DNA from: Chloroflexota bacterium
GTDB taxonomy: Bacteria > Chloroflexota > Anaerolineae > Anaerolineales > Villigracilaceae
Direction of reading: 5' to 3'
DNA length: 64,000 bases
Assembly: GCA_019873655.1 (NCBI GenBank)
Contig: JAIOAU010000012.1
Coordinates: 1 to 64,000, forward strand
This document shows positions 51,004-59,417 of this stretch, one piece after another. A program made the translations under genes and the position numbers. The notes under the pieces were generated by a model. The model was not told the origin of the DNA and made no database searches. It saw only the letters and a list, made by a program, of their open reading frames with translations. Each line of letters begins with the position of its first letter. Position 1 is the first letter of the stretch.

Positions 51004-51032
51004 ATTGTATGCGCGGGCAGGCAAAACGTCAA
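51004..51032 (-). promoter_or_regulatory. Promoter of the riboswitch-btuFCD transcript
   Basis: On the minus strand TTGACG (51032-51027) and TACAAT (51009-51004) are 17 bases apart, with a start near 50997, right at the 5' side of the aptamer. Confidence 0.75.
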
Positions 51033-51066
51033 CGGTAAGTGTAGTAGAATCCAGGCCGGGTTTTCT

Positions 51067-53478
51067 ATGCAACCTTCCGACTCTCCTTCGCGCGGCCGTT
51101 TCGACGATCTGGCGACGCGCCTGCCGCTGACCTGGCTCTCGCTGGCCTTTCTGGGCGGCATCCTGCTCGCCGATTGGCAGCGCGCCCCGCTCTCTCTCTG
51201 GCTGATTCTGGCGGGCGGGGCGGCCGTCCTGGCGGCGCTGGCGGGGTTCGTCCTGCCGCGCCTGATGACCCGGCTGGGAAGGAGCGCGCCCGCCATCTGG
51301 TTCCTGCTCGCCCTGGCACTGACGGCGGCCTTCCTGGGCGCGGCCCGCTACCGCGCCAGCCTCCCGGCCAACACGCCTCACTCCATCACCTGGTTCGCCG
51401 ACCGCCCCGATGACCTGCTCGTCACCGGCGTGGTGGCCGCCCCGCCCGATGTGCGCGACCGTTACATCAACCTGCGGCTGGAAGTGCGTTTCGTCAACAG
51501 CGGCTACGGCGACATCCCGGTCGAGGGGTTGATTCTGGCGCGGCTGGAGCCGGGCGGCGACTATCGCTACGGACAAGTGCTTCGCCTGCGCGGCCGACTC
51601 GTGACCCCGCCCGAAGGGGAAGCCTTCTCCTATCGCGACTACCTGGCCCGCCAGGGCATCCGCGCCTACATGCCCGCTGCCACCGTCACCCTCCTGCCGC
51701 TGCCGCCGGCGGGCAATCCCATCCTCCACATCATCTTTGCCTTCAAGGAACGCTGCCTGGAGCACGTCTATCGCCTCTTCCCCGACCCGGAGGCCTCGCT
51801 CCTGGCCGGCATCCTGCTCGGCGAGGACAACGGTCTGCCCGCCGACCTGCAGGCCGCCTTCAAGAACACCGGCACGGCCCACATCATCGCCATTTCGGGT
51901 TTCAACATCGCCATCATCGCCGGCCTGTTCATGACCCTCTTCGGGCGTCTGCTCGGGCCGCGGCGCGGGACGCTGGCCGCCGTGGTCGGAATCGCCCTGT
52001 ACACCCTGCTGGTGGGCGCCGAACCGGCGGTGGTGCGGGCGGCCATCATGGGCGGGCTGGGGCTGTTCGCCCGTCAGGTGGGCCGCCGCCAGACCGCCCT
52101 CAATACGCTGGCCTTTACCGGCGCGGTCATGGCGGTCATCAACCCCAACATTCTGTGGGAAGTCGGTTTCCAGTTGTCTTTCTTTGCCACTCTCGGCCTG
52201 ATTCTCTACGCCCAGCCCTTCCAGGATTGGGCCGTCCGCCTGCTGACGCGCGCCGCCCAACCGTCCCTGGCGGCCCGCATCGCCCGGCCGATCTCCGAGT
52301 TCGTGCTCTTCACCCTGGCCGCTCAACTGACTACCCTGCCGATCACGGCCTATCACTTCCATCAGATCTCGGTGGTCTCGCTGATCGCCAATCCCTTCAT
52401 CCTGCCCGTCCAGCCGGCGGTGATGATTCTGGGCGGGCTGGCGCTGCTGCTCAGTTTCGTCTACTTTCCCCTCGGTCAACTGGCCGCCTGGGCGGCCTGG
52501 CCCTTCCCGGCCTACACCATCCGGGCGGTGGAACTCTTCGACCGCCTGCCGCACGGGACGATTGTCCTCGGCGACTTCTCGCTCCTCTTCGTCCTGGTTT
52601 TCTACGCCCTTCTCTTCGGCTGGACCTTCAGCCGGGAGCGCCTCCGCCAGGCGCTGCGTCCGGCGCTGACGCCGACCGTCCTGCTGAGCGCCCTGGCCAT
52701 CCTGAACCTGCTGACCTTCCGGGCGGCCGTCCTCCTGCCCGACGGCCGCCTGCACGTCGCCTTCCTGGATGTGGGCGGCGGCGAGGCGATTCTCATCCGC
52801 ACGCCGAGCGGCGGGCGCGTCCTGGTCAACGGCGGGCCGAGCGCCAGCCGCCTCTCCGACGCCCTCGGACGGCGCATCCCTCTCGCCGGGCGCGACCTGG
52901 ACTATCTGGTGCTTACTTCGACTCAGGAGAACAACCTGGCCGCCCTGCCGAGTCTGCTCGACCGCTTTCCGCCGCGCGCCGTCCTGTGGTCCGGCAGGCG
53001 GGACGGCTCGACCGCCGCCCGTCAACTGGATCGCTGGCTGGCCGAACACGGGACCCCCATCGAGTACGCCGCGCCGGGCCAGGCGCTCGACCTCGGGTCC
53101 GGGGCGCGGCTGGAGGTCCTGACCGTCACGCCGCGCGGCGCGGTCCTCCTGCTCACCTGGCAGGGGTTCCGTCTCGTGATTCCCGGCGGCCTCAACTTTG
53201 AGGCACTGGAGGAACTCGACTACGGCGCCGACCTCGGGCCGGTCTCCGTCCTGTTGCTGGCCGAGTCGGGCTACGCCCCGGCCAATCCGCCCGAATGGAT
53301 CGCCAATCTGCAGCCGCAACTGGTCGTTTTGAGCGTCGCCGCCGACGATCCGTTTGGCCTGCCCGATGACGCCGTTCTGGAGAGTTTGCGCGGCTACACG
53401 CTGCTGCGCACCGACCAGGACGGCTGGATCGAGATCGCCACCGATGGGACGCAGATGTGGGTCGAGAGCGAACGATGA
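51067..53478 (+). CDS. comEC: ComEC/Rec2-type DNA uptake channel with degenerate metallohydrolase domain
   Basis: The 803-aa protein has an N-terminal membrane/OB region (DUF4131-like, RLRGRLVTPPEGEAFSYRDYLARQGI), the competence channel core (LLAGILLGEDNGLPADLQAAFKNTGTAHIIAISGFNIAII) and a C-terminal metallo-beta-lactamase-like domain (AFLDVGGGEAILIRTPSGGRVLVNGG). In the last domain the DVGQGD motif is DVGGGE and the HxHxDH zinc site is replaced (VLTSTQENNLAAL), so nuclease activity is probably absent. It would move single-stranded DNA into the cytoplasm during transformation. Confidence 0.9.
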   Translation: MQPSDSPSRGRFDDLATRLPLTWLSLAFLGGILLADWQRAPLSLWLILAGGAAVLAALAGFVLPRLMTRLGRSAPAIWFLLALALTAAFLGAARYRASLPANTPHSITWFADRPDDLLVTGVVAAPPDVRDRYINLRLEVRFVNSGYGDIPVEGLILARLEPGGDYRYGQVLRLRGRLVTPPEGEAFSYRDYLARQGIRAYMPAATVTLLPLPPAGNPILHIIFAFKERCLEHVYRLFPDPEASLLAGILLGEDNGLPADLQAAFKNTGTAHIIAISGFNIAIIAGLFMTLFGRLLGPRRGTLAAVVGIALYTLLVGAEPAVVRAAIMGGLGLFARQVGRRQTALNTLAFTGAVMAVINPNILWEVGFQLSFFATLGLILYAQPFQDWAVRLLTRAAQPSLAARIARPISEFVLFTLAAQLTTLPITAYHFHQISVVSLIANPFILPVQPAVMILGGLALLLSFVYFPLGQLAAWAAWPFPAYTIRAVELFDRLPHGTIVLGDFSLLFVLVFYALLFGWTFSRERLRQALRPALTPTVLLSALAILNLLTFRAAVLLPDGRLHVAFLDVGGGEAILIRTPSGGRVLVNGGPSASRLSDALGRRIPLAGRDLDYLVLTSTQENNLAALPSLLDRFPPRAVLWSGRRDGSTAARQLDRWLAEHGTPIEYAAPGQALDLGSGARLEVLTVTPRGAVLLLTWQGFRLVIPGGLNFEALEELDYGADLGPVSVLLLAESGYAPANPPEWIANLQPQLVVLSVAADDPFGLPDDAVLESLRGYTLLRTDQDGWIEIATDGTQMWVESER

Positions 53479-53494
53479 ACCCTTCTGCAGGAGG

Positions 53495-53523
53495 TTGTCA
53501 TTTTGGCTGGCAGTTCTTACAAT
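53495..53523 (+). promoter_or_regulatory. Promoter of the membrane-protein gene
   Basis: TTGTCA (53495-53500) and TACAAT (53518-53523) are 17 bases apart, with a start near 53530, 70 bases before the ATG at 53600. Confidence 0.65.
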
Positions 53524-53599
53524 CCTGAAACGATGGGTCGGAGCATAGCGGGTTGATTTTTACCCTTGTTGGGCATTATCTCACTTGATGAGGTTCTAC

Positions 53600-54322
53600 A
53601 TGAAGGCGTTTCGTATCGGAGTGCGTTTGCTGGCCGTCCTGCTCTTCTTAATTGGCGCCTTGAGCGGCGCGGCGTTGTTCATGGCCGCCAATTGGGCGGA
53701 TGTCGAGTCCATCCTCTATGGCTTTCCGCGGTACGGGAATAAGAGCACGTTTGCCATGCACTGTCCGCTCATCATCACCACTGGCGAGACAGGAATGGTT
53801 ACGTTCACCTTTGAAAACGACAGCGACGTGCTGCTGCGCCCCACTGTGCGCTTCCAGGTCAGCAACCCCGGCCCCTTCCGCCTGATTTCAGAGCGGCTGG
53901 AACTTCAGCCCGGCGAAAGCCGCCAGTTGCAAATCGAAGTCTTCCCCGAAGATGCCGTGCTAAGCCGGTATATTTTCGTCAAGATGTTCACCTTTGCTAC
54001 CTATCCAATCCGGCAAGTCGAACAGACCTGCGGCATCTTGCTGCTGGATTGGCCGGGAGTGACGGGCCGTCAGGTGGTGACGATGGGGGTGACGCTTGCC
54101 TTGCTGGGGATGCCGCTCGGTCTTGGGTTGTGGATCGCGTTCAGTCGGCCGCTCACAGGTCGGGCTCTCGACGCGGCGCGCGCCATGGGGGCGCTGACCG
54201 TCTCCATTTGGCTGGGACTGCTGGCGGTCTTCCTGTCATGGTGGCTGCTGGGGCTGGTGATGATGGCAGTGACCATTTTGCTGGCGGGAGTGATTCTTGC
54301 CAGTCTGATCCAAACGCACTGA
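53600..54322 (+). CDS. Membrane protein with extracytoplasmic beta domain
   Basis: The 240-aa protein has one N-terminal membrane helix (about 8-30), an outer domain of about 115 residues resembling an Ig-like/CARDB fold (PLIITTGETGMVTFTFENDSDVLLRPTVRFQVSNPGPF, LELQPGESRQLQIEV) and three C-terminal helices. ATG 53600 has GAGG six bases upstream. I do not recognise a named family or function. Confidence 0.75.
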   Translation: MKAFRIGVRLLAVLLFLIGALSGAALFMAANWADVESILYGFPRYGNKSTFAMHCPLIITTGETGMVTFTFENDSDVLLRPTVRFQVSNPGPFRLISERLELQPGESRQLQIEVFPEDAVLSRYIFVKMFTFATYPIRQVEQTCGILLLDWPGVTGRQVVTMGVTLALLGMPLGLGLWIAFSRPLTGRALDAARAMGALTVSIWLGLLAVFLSWWLLGLVMMAVTILLAGVILASLIQTH

Positions 54323-54419
54323 CTCGGAAGCCCGGCGTCGGACGCGCTCAAGGGTTGTCCTGTAGATCGTTCTGGCGCATTCCCGACGCGGGTTTTGTTC
54401 GGATTCTGGCGCATTCTGT

Positions 54420-54425
54420 TATAAT
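54420..54425 (+). promoter_or_regulatory. -10 element next to the DsbA-like start codon
   Basis: TATAAT ends 7 bases before the ATG at 54433, so the transcript would start at or next to the start codon (leaderless). The -35 region is weak. Confidence 0.5.
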
Positions 54426-54432
54426 CGCCAGC

Positions 54433-55110
54433 ATGTCTCCATCATCTTCTTCCTCCCGCAGCCGTAAACCCCCGGCCGATAACACCATCATTTTCGTCAT
54501 CGCTTTGCCAATCGTCTTTCTGTTTGGCCTGCTGCTAGGGTATGCCATCTGGGGGCGCAACGCCGCGGCCGAGGCGCAGACGACCCCCGCCGACGCCGGC
54601 GATCTCATCCTCGGTCCGGAAAACGCGCCCGTGACCATCGTCGAATACAGCGACTACCAGTGTCCCTTCTGCAAGCGCTGGCACGATCAGGTCTTCTATC
54701 GCTTGATGGAAGAATACCCCGACCAGATTCGTTTCGTTTACAGGGACTTCCCCCTGATGAGCATCCATCCCGGCGCGTTGCCGGCGGCCGAGGCGGCTAA
54801 CTGCGCCGCCGAACAGGACGCTTACTATGACTACCACGAAGCCCTGTTTAGCAACCAATACAACATGGACAATGCCGGTCTGCTGCAATACGCCGCCGAC
54901 CTCGGGCTGAACACCGACGACTTCAGCGCCTGCTTGAGCAGTCAGCGTTACCGCCAGGAAGTGATGGCCGATTTGCAGTATGGCATGAGCATCGGCGTCC
55001 AGTCCACGCCCACTTTCCTCATCAATGGCACGGTCGTCATCGGCGCTCAGCCTTACGAGGTCTTCAAACAAATCATTGACGAAGAACTGGCTCGTCTCGG
55101 CCAACCCTAG
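54433..55110 (+). CDS. Membrane-anchored DsbA-like thioredoxin-fold protein
   Basis: The 225-aa protein has a Ser/Arg-rich cytoplasmic start, one membrane helix (about 20-40) and an outer DSBA domain with the redox pair CPFC (EYSDYQCPFCKRWHD), an inserted helical part with two more Cys (ANCAAEQDA, SACLSSQ) and the cis-Pro loop GVQSTPTFLING. It would form or isomerise disulfides outside the cell. ATG 54433; no Shine-Dalgarno sequence, which fits leaderless initiation. Confidence 0.9.
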   Translation: MSPSSSSSRSRKPPADNTIIFVIALPIVFLFGLLLGYAIWGRNAAAEAQTTPADAGDLILGPENAPVTIVEYSDYQCPFCKRWHDQVFYRLMEEYPDQIRFVYRDFPLMSIHPGALPAAEAANCAAEQDAYYDYHEALFSNQYNMDNAGLLQYAADLGLNTDDFSACLSSQRYRQEVMADLQYGMSIGVQSTPTFLINGTVVIGAQPYEVFKQIIDEELARLGQP

Positions 55111-55128
55111 ATTGCCGGAGGAAAGGAT

Positions 55129-55794
55129 ATGAAGAAGTTCGTCGCCGTCGCCGGGAATATCGGGGTGGGGAAGTCGACTCTGGTCGAGATGTTGTGCGCC
55201 AAACTGGGCTGGACGCCGTTCTTCGAACCGGTGGCCGAAAACCCTTACCTGGCCGATTTCTACCGCGACATGCAGGCCTGGGCCTTCCATTCGCAGATTT
55301 TTTTCCTGACCCACCGCTTGCGCGCCCATCACCAACTGGCTCAATTCCCCTCCTCGGCCATTCAGGACCGCTCGGTGTATGAGGACGCCGAAATCTTTGC
55401 CCATAACCTGTTCCTGCAAGGACACATCCGCCCGCGCGACTACCAGACTTACCGTGAACTGTACCTGACCCTGATCGAATTCCTGCCGCCCCCCGACCTG
55501 GTCATCTATCTGCGCGCCTCGGTGCCCACGCTGCTCTCGCGCATCGCCCGCCGCGGCCGCGACTATGAGCGCACGATCCCGGCCGACTACCTTTCGAGCC
55601 TGAACAACCTGTACGAATCCTGGATCGCCAATTTCACCCTGTGCCCGGTGCTGGCCGTCCCAGCCGATGACCTGGACTATGTGGCCCATCCGGGTCATCT
55701 GAATCTCATCGCTTGTAAGGTCGAAGAGAAACTGACCGGCAAAGAGGAGGTCGTCTTCGAGCCGGAGGAAGTGGTGCGGGCCGCGCAGGATTGA
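55129..55794 (+). CDS. Deoxynucleoside kinase
   Basis: The 221-aa protein is of the dGK/dCK/dAK family, which salvages deoxynucleosides with ATP. P-loop GNIGVGKST, substrate-site region FEPVAENPYLADFY and FLTHRLRAHHQ, the DRS motif in IQDRSVYEDAEIF, and lid Arg in RIARRGRDYE. GGAGGAAAGGAT lies before the ATG. It is probably co-transcribed with the DsbA-like gene (18-base gap). Base specificity cannot be told. Confidence 0.92.
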   Translation: MKKFVAVAGNIGVGKSTLVEMLCAKLGWTPFFEPVAENPYLADFYRDMQAWAFHSQIFFLTHRLRAHHQLAQFPSSAIQDRSVYEDAEIFAHNLFLQGHIRPRDYQTYRELYLTLIEFLPPPDLVIYLRASVPTLLSRIARRGRDYERTIPADYLSSLNNLYESWIANFTLCPVLAVPADDLDYVAHPGHLNLIACKVEEKLTGKEEVVFEPEEVVRAAQD

Positions 55795-55883
55795 AATAAG
55801 GGGAGATTGACTGCTCCTCGAGACCAGGCCGGGCGGGGCAAGAACAGGTTCGGCTGCATTTTGAAAAATCCACCTCCAGCTAC

Positions 55884-55931
55884 TTGACAAACCTCTCGAA
55901 ATTTTGTATACTGGGTAAGTAACACGTGTTA
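55884..55931 (+). promoter_or_regulatory. lacI-type gene promoter and operator 1
   Basis: TTGACA (55884-55889), 17 bases, TATACT (55907-55912). The perfect 12-bp palindrome TAACACGTGTTA (55920-55931) lies at the predicted transcription start, so the regulator should repress itself. The identical operator recurs at 56996-57007. Confidence 0.85.
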
Positions 55932-55947
55932 GTTGCGAGGCGTATCG

Positions 55948-56973
55948 ATGCCCAAACGTCGCAGTACCAGTTTCGATGTTGCCAGGCTGGCCGGCGTTTC
56001 CCGGACGACCGTCTCGTTTGTGTTGAATAATGTACCTGGGGTCAATATCAGCGAGTCCACCCGTCAGCGGGTTCTCGAAGCGGCGCGTCAACTCAACTAT
56101 CATCCGAATTCCATGGGCCGCAAATTGGTGAGCGGACGGTCCAGCACGCTGGGTCTGGTGCTGCGGCAAAGCCCCGAACAAGTCTTTGCCGACGCGGCCC
56201 TGCTGCGCGTCATGCTGGGGATCGAGCATGCGGTCGCCCAGCAGGGCTTTCATGTGCTCCTCAAGCCTGTCCCTCCCGATGACAACAGCGGCTACCTGCG
56301 CCTGATCGAAGAGAATCATGTGGACGGAATCATCCTCTCCGGTCCGCGCCAGGATGACCACGAGATCGTCGCCCTCCACCGGCAGGGGGTCCCGATCATG
56401 TTGATGGGACAGTTGCCCGGCAGCGAGATTCCGTTCGTGGACATCGACACCATTGCCAGTTCGGCGATGGCTGTGCGTCATTTGCTCGAACAGGGATACC
56501 GGCAGATTGCGATGATCACCAACGCCTCGCTGACCTACACTTCGGCCCAGCAGCGTTACGCCGGTTTCCGGCAGGCCCTGGACGATGCGGGCATCGAATT
56601 TCGAGAGGAGTGGCTGCGGGAGGGGAGTTACACCCCTGCCAGCGGTTTTGAAGCCATGGCCGATTTGCTGCGCCAGCCGCAACGACCGCGGGCCGTTTTC
56701 GTCGCCAGCGATGTGGTGGCGCTGGGCGCGCTTCAAGCGGTCAAGCAGGCCGGGTTGCGAATCCCGGAGGATATTGCTATCGTAGGGTTCGATGACATTC
56801 CCTTTGCCGCGTACTGCGATCCGCCCTTGACGACCGTCCATTTGCCGGCCTACGGACTGGGCTGGGCGGCCGGCGAGCGGCTGGTTCGCCTGGTCTTGAA
56901 CGAGGGGCTGGGCGAGACGGGCCTGCTCCTGGACGCCGAATTGGTGGTCAGAAAGTCGAGCATTTGTCAGTGA
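55948..56973 (+). CDS. LacI-family repressor of the trehalose/alpha-glucoside operon
   Basis: The 341-aa protein has the LacI helix-turn-helix (FDVARLAGVSRTTVSFVLNN, hinge helix NYHPNSMGRKLVSG) and a periplasmic-binding-type sensor domain (GLVLRQSP, VDGIILSGPRQDD, AVFVASDVVALGALQAVKQAGLRIPEDIAIVGFDD). ATG 55948 is favoured (GAGG 7 bases upstream) over TTG 55933. Operators flank the gene on both sides. The inducer is probably the sugar carried by the adjacent transporter. Confidence 0.93.
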   Translation: MPKRRSTSFDVARLAGVSRTTVSFVLNNVPGVNISESTRQRVLEAARQLNYHPNSMGRKLVSGRSSTLGLVLRQSPEQVFADAALLRVMLGIEHAVAQQGFHVLLKPVPPDDNSGYLRLIEENHVDGIILSGPRQDDHEIVALHRQGVPIMLMGQLPGSEIPFVDIDTIASSAMAVRHLLEQGYRQIAMITNASLTYTSAQQRYAGFRQALDDAGIEFREEWLREGSYTPASGFEAMADLLRQPQRPRAVFVASDVVALGALQAVKQAGLRIPEDIAIVGFDDIPFAAYCDPPLTTVHLPAYGLGWAAGERLVRLVLNEGLGETGLLLDAELVVRKSSICQ

Positions 56974-56995
56974 GGTTTGTTTTTTCGCAATTCGT

Positions 56996-57007
56996 TAACA
57001 CGTGTTA
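56996..57007 (+). promoter_or_regulatory. LacI-type operator 2
   Basis: TAACACGTGTTA, identical to operator 1, lies 91 bases before the binding-protein ATG. No clear -35/-10 pair was found beside it. Confidence 0.8.
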
Positions 57008-57097
57008 GTTCGAAGGAGGTGAGCGGTTTAGAAGAGATTCTTGAGTATCCAAGCCCGTGCGTTTCAATCTCGTCTAAAATTTCCTAAGGAGGAAGAA

Positions 57098-58438
57098 ATG
57101 TCCAAGAAAGTTGTCTTTACTCTGCTGGTGGTCGTGGGGATGATGCTGGCTGCTTGCGGCCCGGCGACGACTCCCGAGCCCACCGAGGCCCCGGCGACCG
57201 AAGCGGCGACTGAAGCGCCGACGGAGGCCGCGACCGAAGCGCCCGCCGCGCCCGAAATCTGCATGGGCGCCCAGCCCGGCGACACGGTGACGGTCATGTA
57301 TCAATGGTCCGGCACCGAAGAGGAAAAAATCAACGCCATCCTGGCTCCGCTGGTGGAGACCTGCGGCATTCAGATTGTGGCCGAATCCACCCGCGACGAC
57401 GCTGTCCTCGACGCGCGCGTTCAGAGCCAGCCGCCCGATATTCTGTTCTGGCCGAACATCTCGCCGTTGCGCCTCTACACCGACCGTTTGCAGAACCTGG
57501 ACGCGGTCGGCGCGAACGCCGAGAACTATGCGCCTTACTGGATCGAAATGGGGACGGTGGACGGCCGCTGGCTGGCCATTCCGGTCAAGGCCGACATTAA
57601 GTCGATCATCTGGTACAGCCCGGCTCAGTTCGAATTGTACGGTTATCAAGTCCCGACCACCTTCGAGGAACTCGAGGCCCTGGTCGAGCAGATGGTTGCC
57701 GACGGCAACATTCCGTGGTCGATGGGCATGGAGAGCGGCGCGGCCACCGGCTGGACCGGCTCCGACTTTATCCAGGACTTGCTGCTCGTTCAGCAGGGAC
57801 CGGACTATGTCATGGGCCTGATTGACGGCTCGATTCCGTACAATGATGCGGGCGTCGTTCAGGCTTACGAAACCTACGTCCGCTGGGCCTCTGACCCGCG
57901 CTACACGGTCGGCGGCGCGACCGGCACGCTCAACACCAGTTTCCTGGACGCCATCTACATCACCTTTGCTGAACCGCCTCAGGCGATGATGGTCAAGCAA
58001 TCCGGTTTTGCCGGCGGCGAGATCGTCTCCCGCTACCCGAACCTGGTCTACGGGCAGGATTTCGACTTCTTCCCGTTCCCGGGCGCGCAGGGCATGCAGG
58101 GCGGCGCGGACTTCATGATGGTCTTCAATGATACGCCGGCCGTGCGCGCCGTGGTGGCTTATTTGACCGGTCCGGAGGGCGCGGCCGCCTGGGCGCAGGT
58201 GGGCTTCGACCTCTCGCCCAATCTGCTGGCTACTGGTCAGTATACTGACCCGCAACTGGCCAAGAAGGCCGAGGCGCTGGCGAACGCTTCCGGCTTCACT
58301 CCTGACATGGGCGATACCATCGGCGCGCCGTTTGGCGAGGCCGAGTGGGCGGCCATCATTGCGGCTGTTCAAGGCGAAGATATTCCTACCGTTTTGCAGG
58401 CCGCTGCCGCGGCTCAGGCAGAAGCGCTCGGCCGCTAG
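57098..58438 (+). CDS. Sugar-binding lipoprotein of an ABC importer
   Basis: The 446-aa solute-binding protein has a lipobox MMLAACG, a Thr/Glu/Ala/Pro-rich linker (about 25-53) and a family 1 sugar-binding fold (PDILFWPNISPLRLY, AIPVKADIKSIIWYSPAQFELYGYQVPTTFEELEAL, a maltose/trehalose-binding-protein-like arrangement). It starts at ATG 57098 behind AAGGAGGAA. TreS in the same operon points to trehalose or maltose as ligand. A stem-loop follows the gene. Confidence 0.93.
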   Translation: MSKKVVFTLLVVVGMMLAACGPATTPEPTEAPATEAATEAPTEAATEAPAAPEICMGAQPGDTVTVMYQWSGTEEEKINAILAPLVETCGIQIVAESTRDDAVLDARVQSQPPDILFWPNISPLRLYTDRLQNLDAVGANAENYAPYWIEMGTVDGRWLAIPVKADIKSIIWYSPAQFELYGYQVPTTFEELEALVEQMVADGNIPWSMGMESGAATGWTGSDFIQDLLLVQQGPDYVMGLIDGSIPYNDAGVVQAYETYVRWASDPRYTVGGATGTLNTSFLDAIYITFAEPPQAMMVKQSGFAGGEIVSRYPNLVYGQDFDFFPFPGAQGMQGGADFMMVFNDTPAVRAVVAYLTGPEGAAAWAQVGFDLSPNLLATGQYTDPQLAKKAEALANASGFTPDMGDTIGAPFGEAEWAAIIAAVQGEDIPTVLQAAAAAQAEALGR

Positions 58439-58450
58439 TTTTTCTCCTCG

Positions 58451-58480
58451 GGCTGGGGGGACGGTTCAGTCCCCCCAGCC
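58451..58480 (+). repeat. Hairpin after the binding-protein gene
   Basis: A perfect 12-bp stem GGCTGGGGGGAC / GTCCCCCCAGCC with a 6-base loop and no T-run. Such structures after binding-protein genes usually raise the level of the upstream mRNA relative to the permease part. Confidence 0.8.
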
Positions 58481-58505
58481 GCTCAAGGTACCAGGCAGGT
58501 GAGAT

Positions 58506-59417
58506 ATGGCCTCCTCGATCATGAAGCAGGGACGGTTGACGCCGTGGCTGTATTTATTGCCGGCGCTTGTCATCATGTTCATTTTCATCGTTTATCCAAC
58601 GTTCAACACCATTTATCTGAGTTTTCTCGATAAGACCAGCACTCAACCGGCGTCCGTCAATTGCGTCGAGGGGCAGCCATGCTGGGGCATCTTCGAAAAT
58701 TATCATTACGCTCTGACCAACCCCGAAATGGTCACCGCGCTGCGCAACAATGCCCGCTGGCTGCTGCTGATGGTGCCGGGGACGGTCCTGTGCGGTCTGT
58801 TCTTTGCGGTGCTGGCCGACCGGGTGCGATACGAAAGCCTGGCCAAATCGATCATTTTCATGCCGATGGCCATTTCGTTCATCGGAGCGGGCATCATCTG
58901 GCGTTTCGTTTACTATATCGAGACCGGCAGCGGCGAACAGATCGGCTTGCTCAACGCCATCCTGGTCGCTCTGGGACGTCAGCCAGTGGCGTTTCTGAGC
59001 AATCCGGCCATCAACAATTATGCGCTCATGCTCGTTGGCGTCTGGTTGTGGGCCGGGTTCTGTATGACGATCTTATCGGCGGCCATTAAAGGCTTGCCGT
59101 CCGAGGTCCTGGAAGCGGCGCGGGTGGATGGAGCCAGCGAATGGCAACTGTTCTTCCAGATTATGTTGCCCATGATTATGCCGACCATCGCCGTGGTGAC
59201 GACCACGATGGTCATCAATGTGTTGAAGATTTTCGACATCGTCTTTGTCATGACCGGCGGCAATTTCGGCACCGAGGTGATCGCTAACCGCATGTTCACC
59301 TTGATCGTGACCGACACCGGCCGTTCGATGGCGATCGCGGTGGTGCTCATCCTCCTGACCGTCCCGATCATGATCTTCAATGTGTATCGCTTCCGCAAGC
59401 AGGAGGAGATGGCATGA
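58506..59417 (+). CDS. Sugar ABC transporter permease 1 (MalF-like)
   Basis: The 303-aa inner-membrane protein has six helices and the cytoplasmic EAA loop LPSEVLEAARVDGASEWQLFFQIMLPMIMP that contacts the ATPase. The first outer loop holds a pair of Cys (NCVEGQPCWG). It overlaps permease 2 by 4 bases. No ATPase gene lies in this operon, so a shared MsmX-type ATPase encoded elsewhere must serve it. Confidence 0.94.
   Translation: MASSIMKQGRLTPWLYLLPALVIMFIFIVYPTFNTIYLSFLDKTSTQPASVNCVEGQPCWGIFENYHYALTNPEMVTALRNNARWLLLMVPGTVLCGLFFAVLADRVRYESLAKSIIFMPMAISFIGAGIIWRFVYYIETGSGEQIGLLNAILVALGRQPVAFLSNPAINNYALMLVGVWLWAGFCMTILSAAIKGLPSEVLEAARVDGASEWQLFFQIMLPMIMPTIAVVTTTMVINVLKIFDIVFVMTGGNFGTEVIANRMFTLIVTDTGRSMAIAVVLILLTVPIMIFNVYRFRKQEEMA

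Noticed and set aside
50713-53319. 868-codon minus frame antisense to comEC running into the riboswitch
   Set aside because: comEC on the plus strand has clear competence motifs; the minus frame crosses the cobalamin aptamer.
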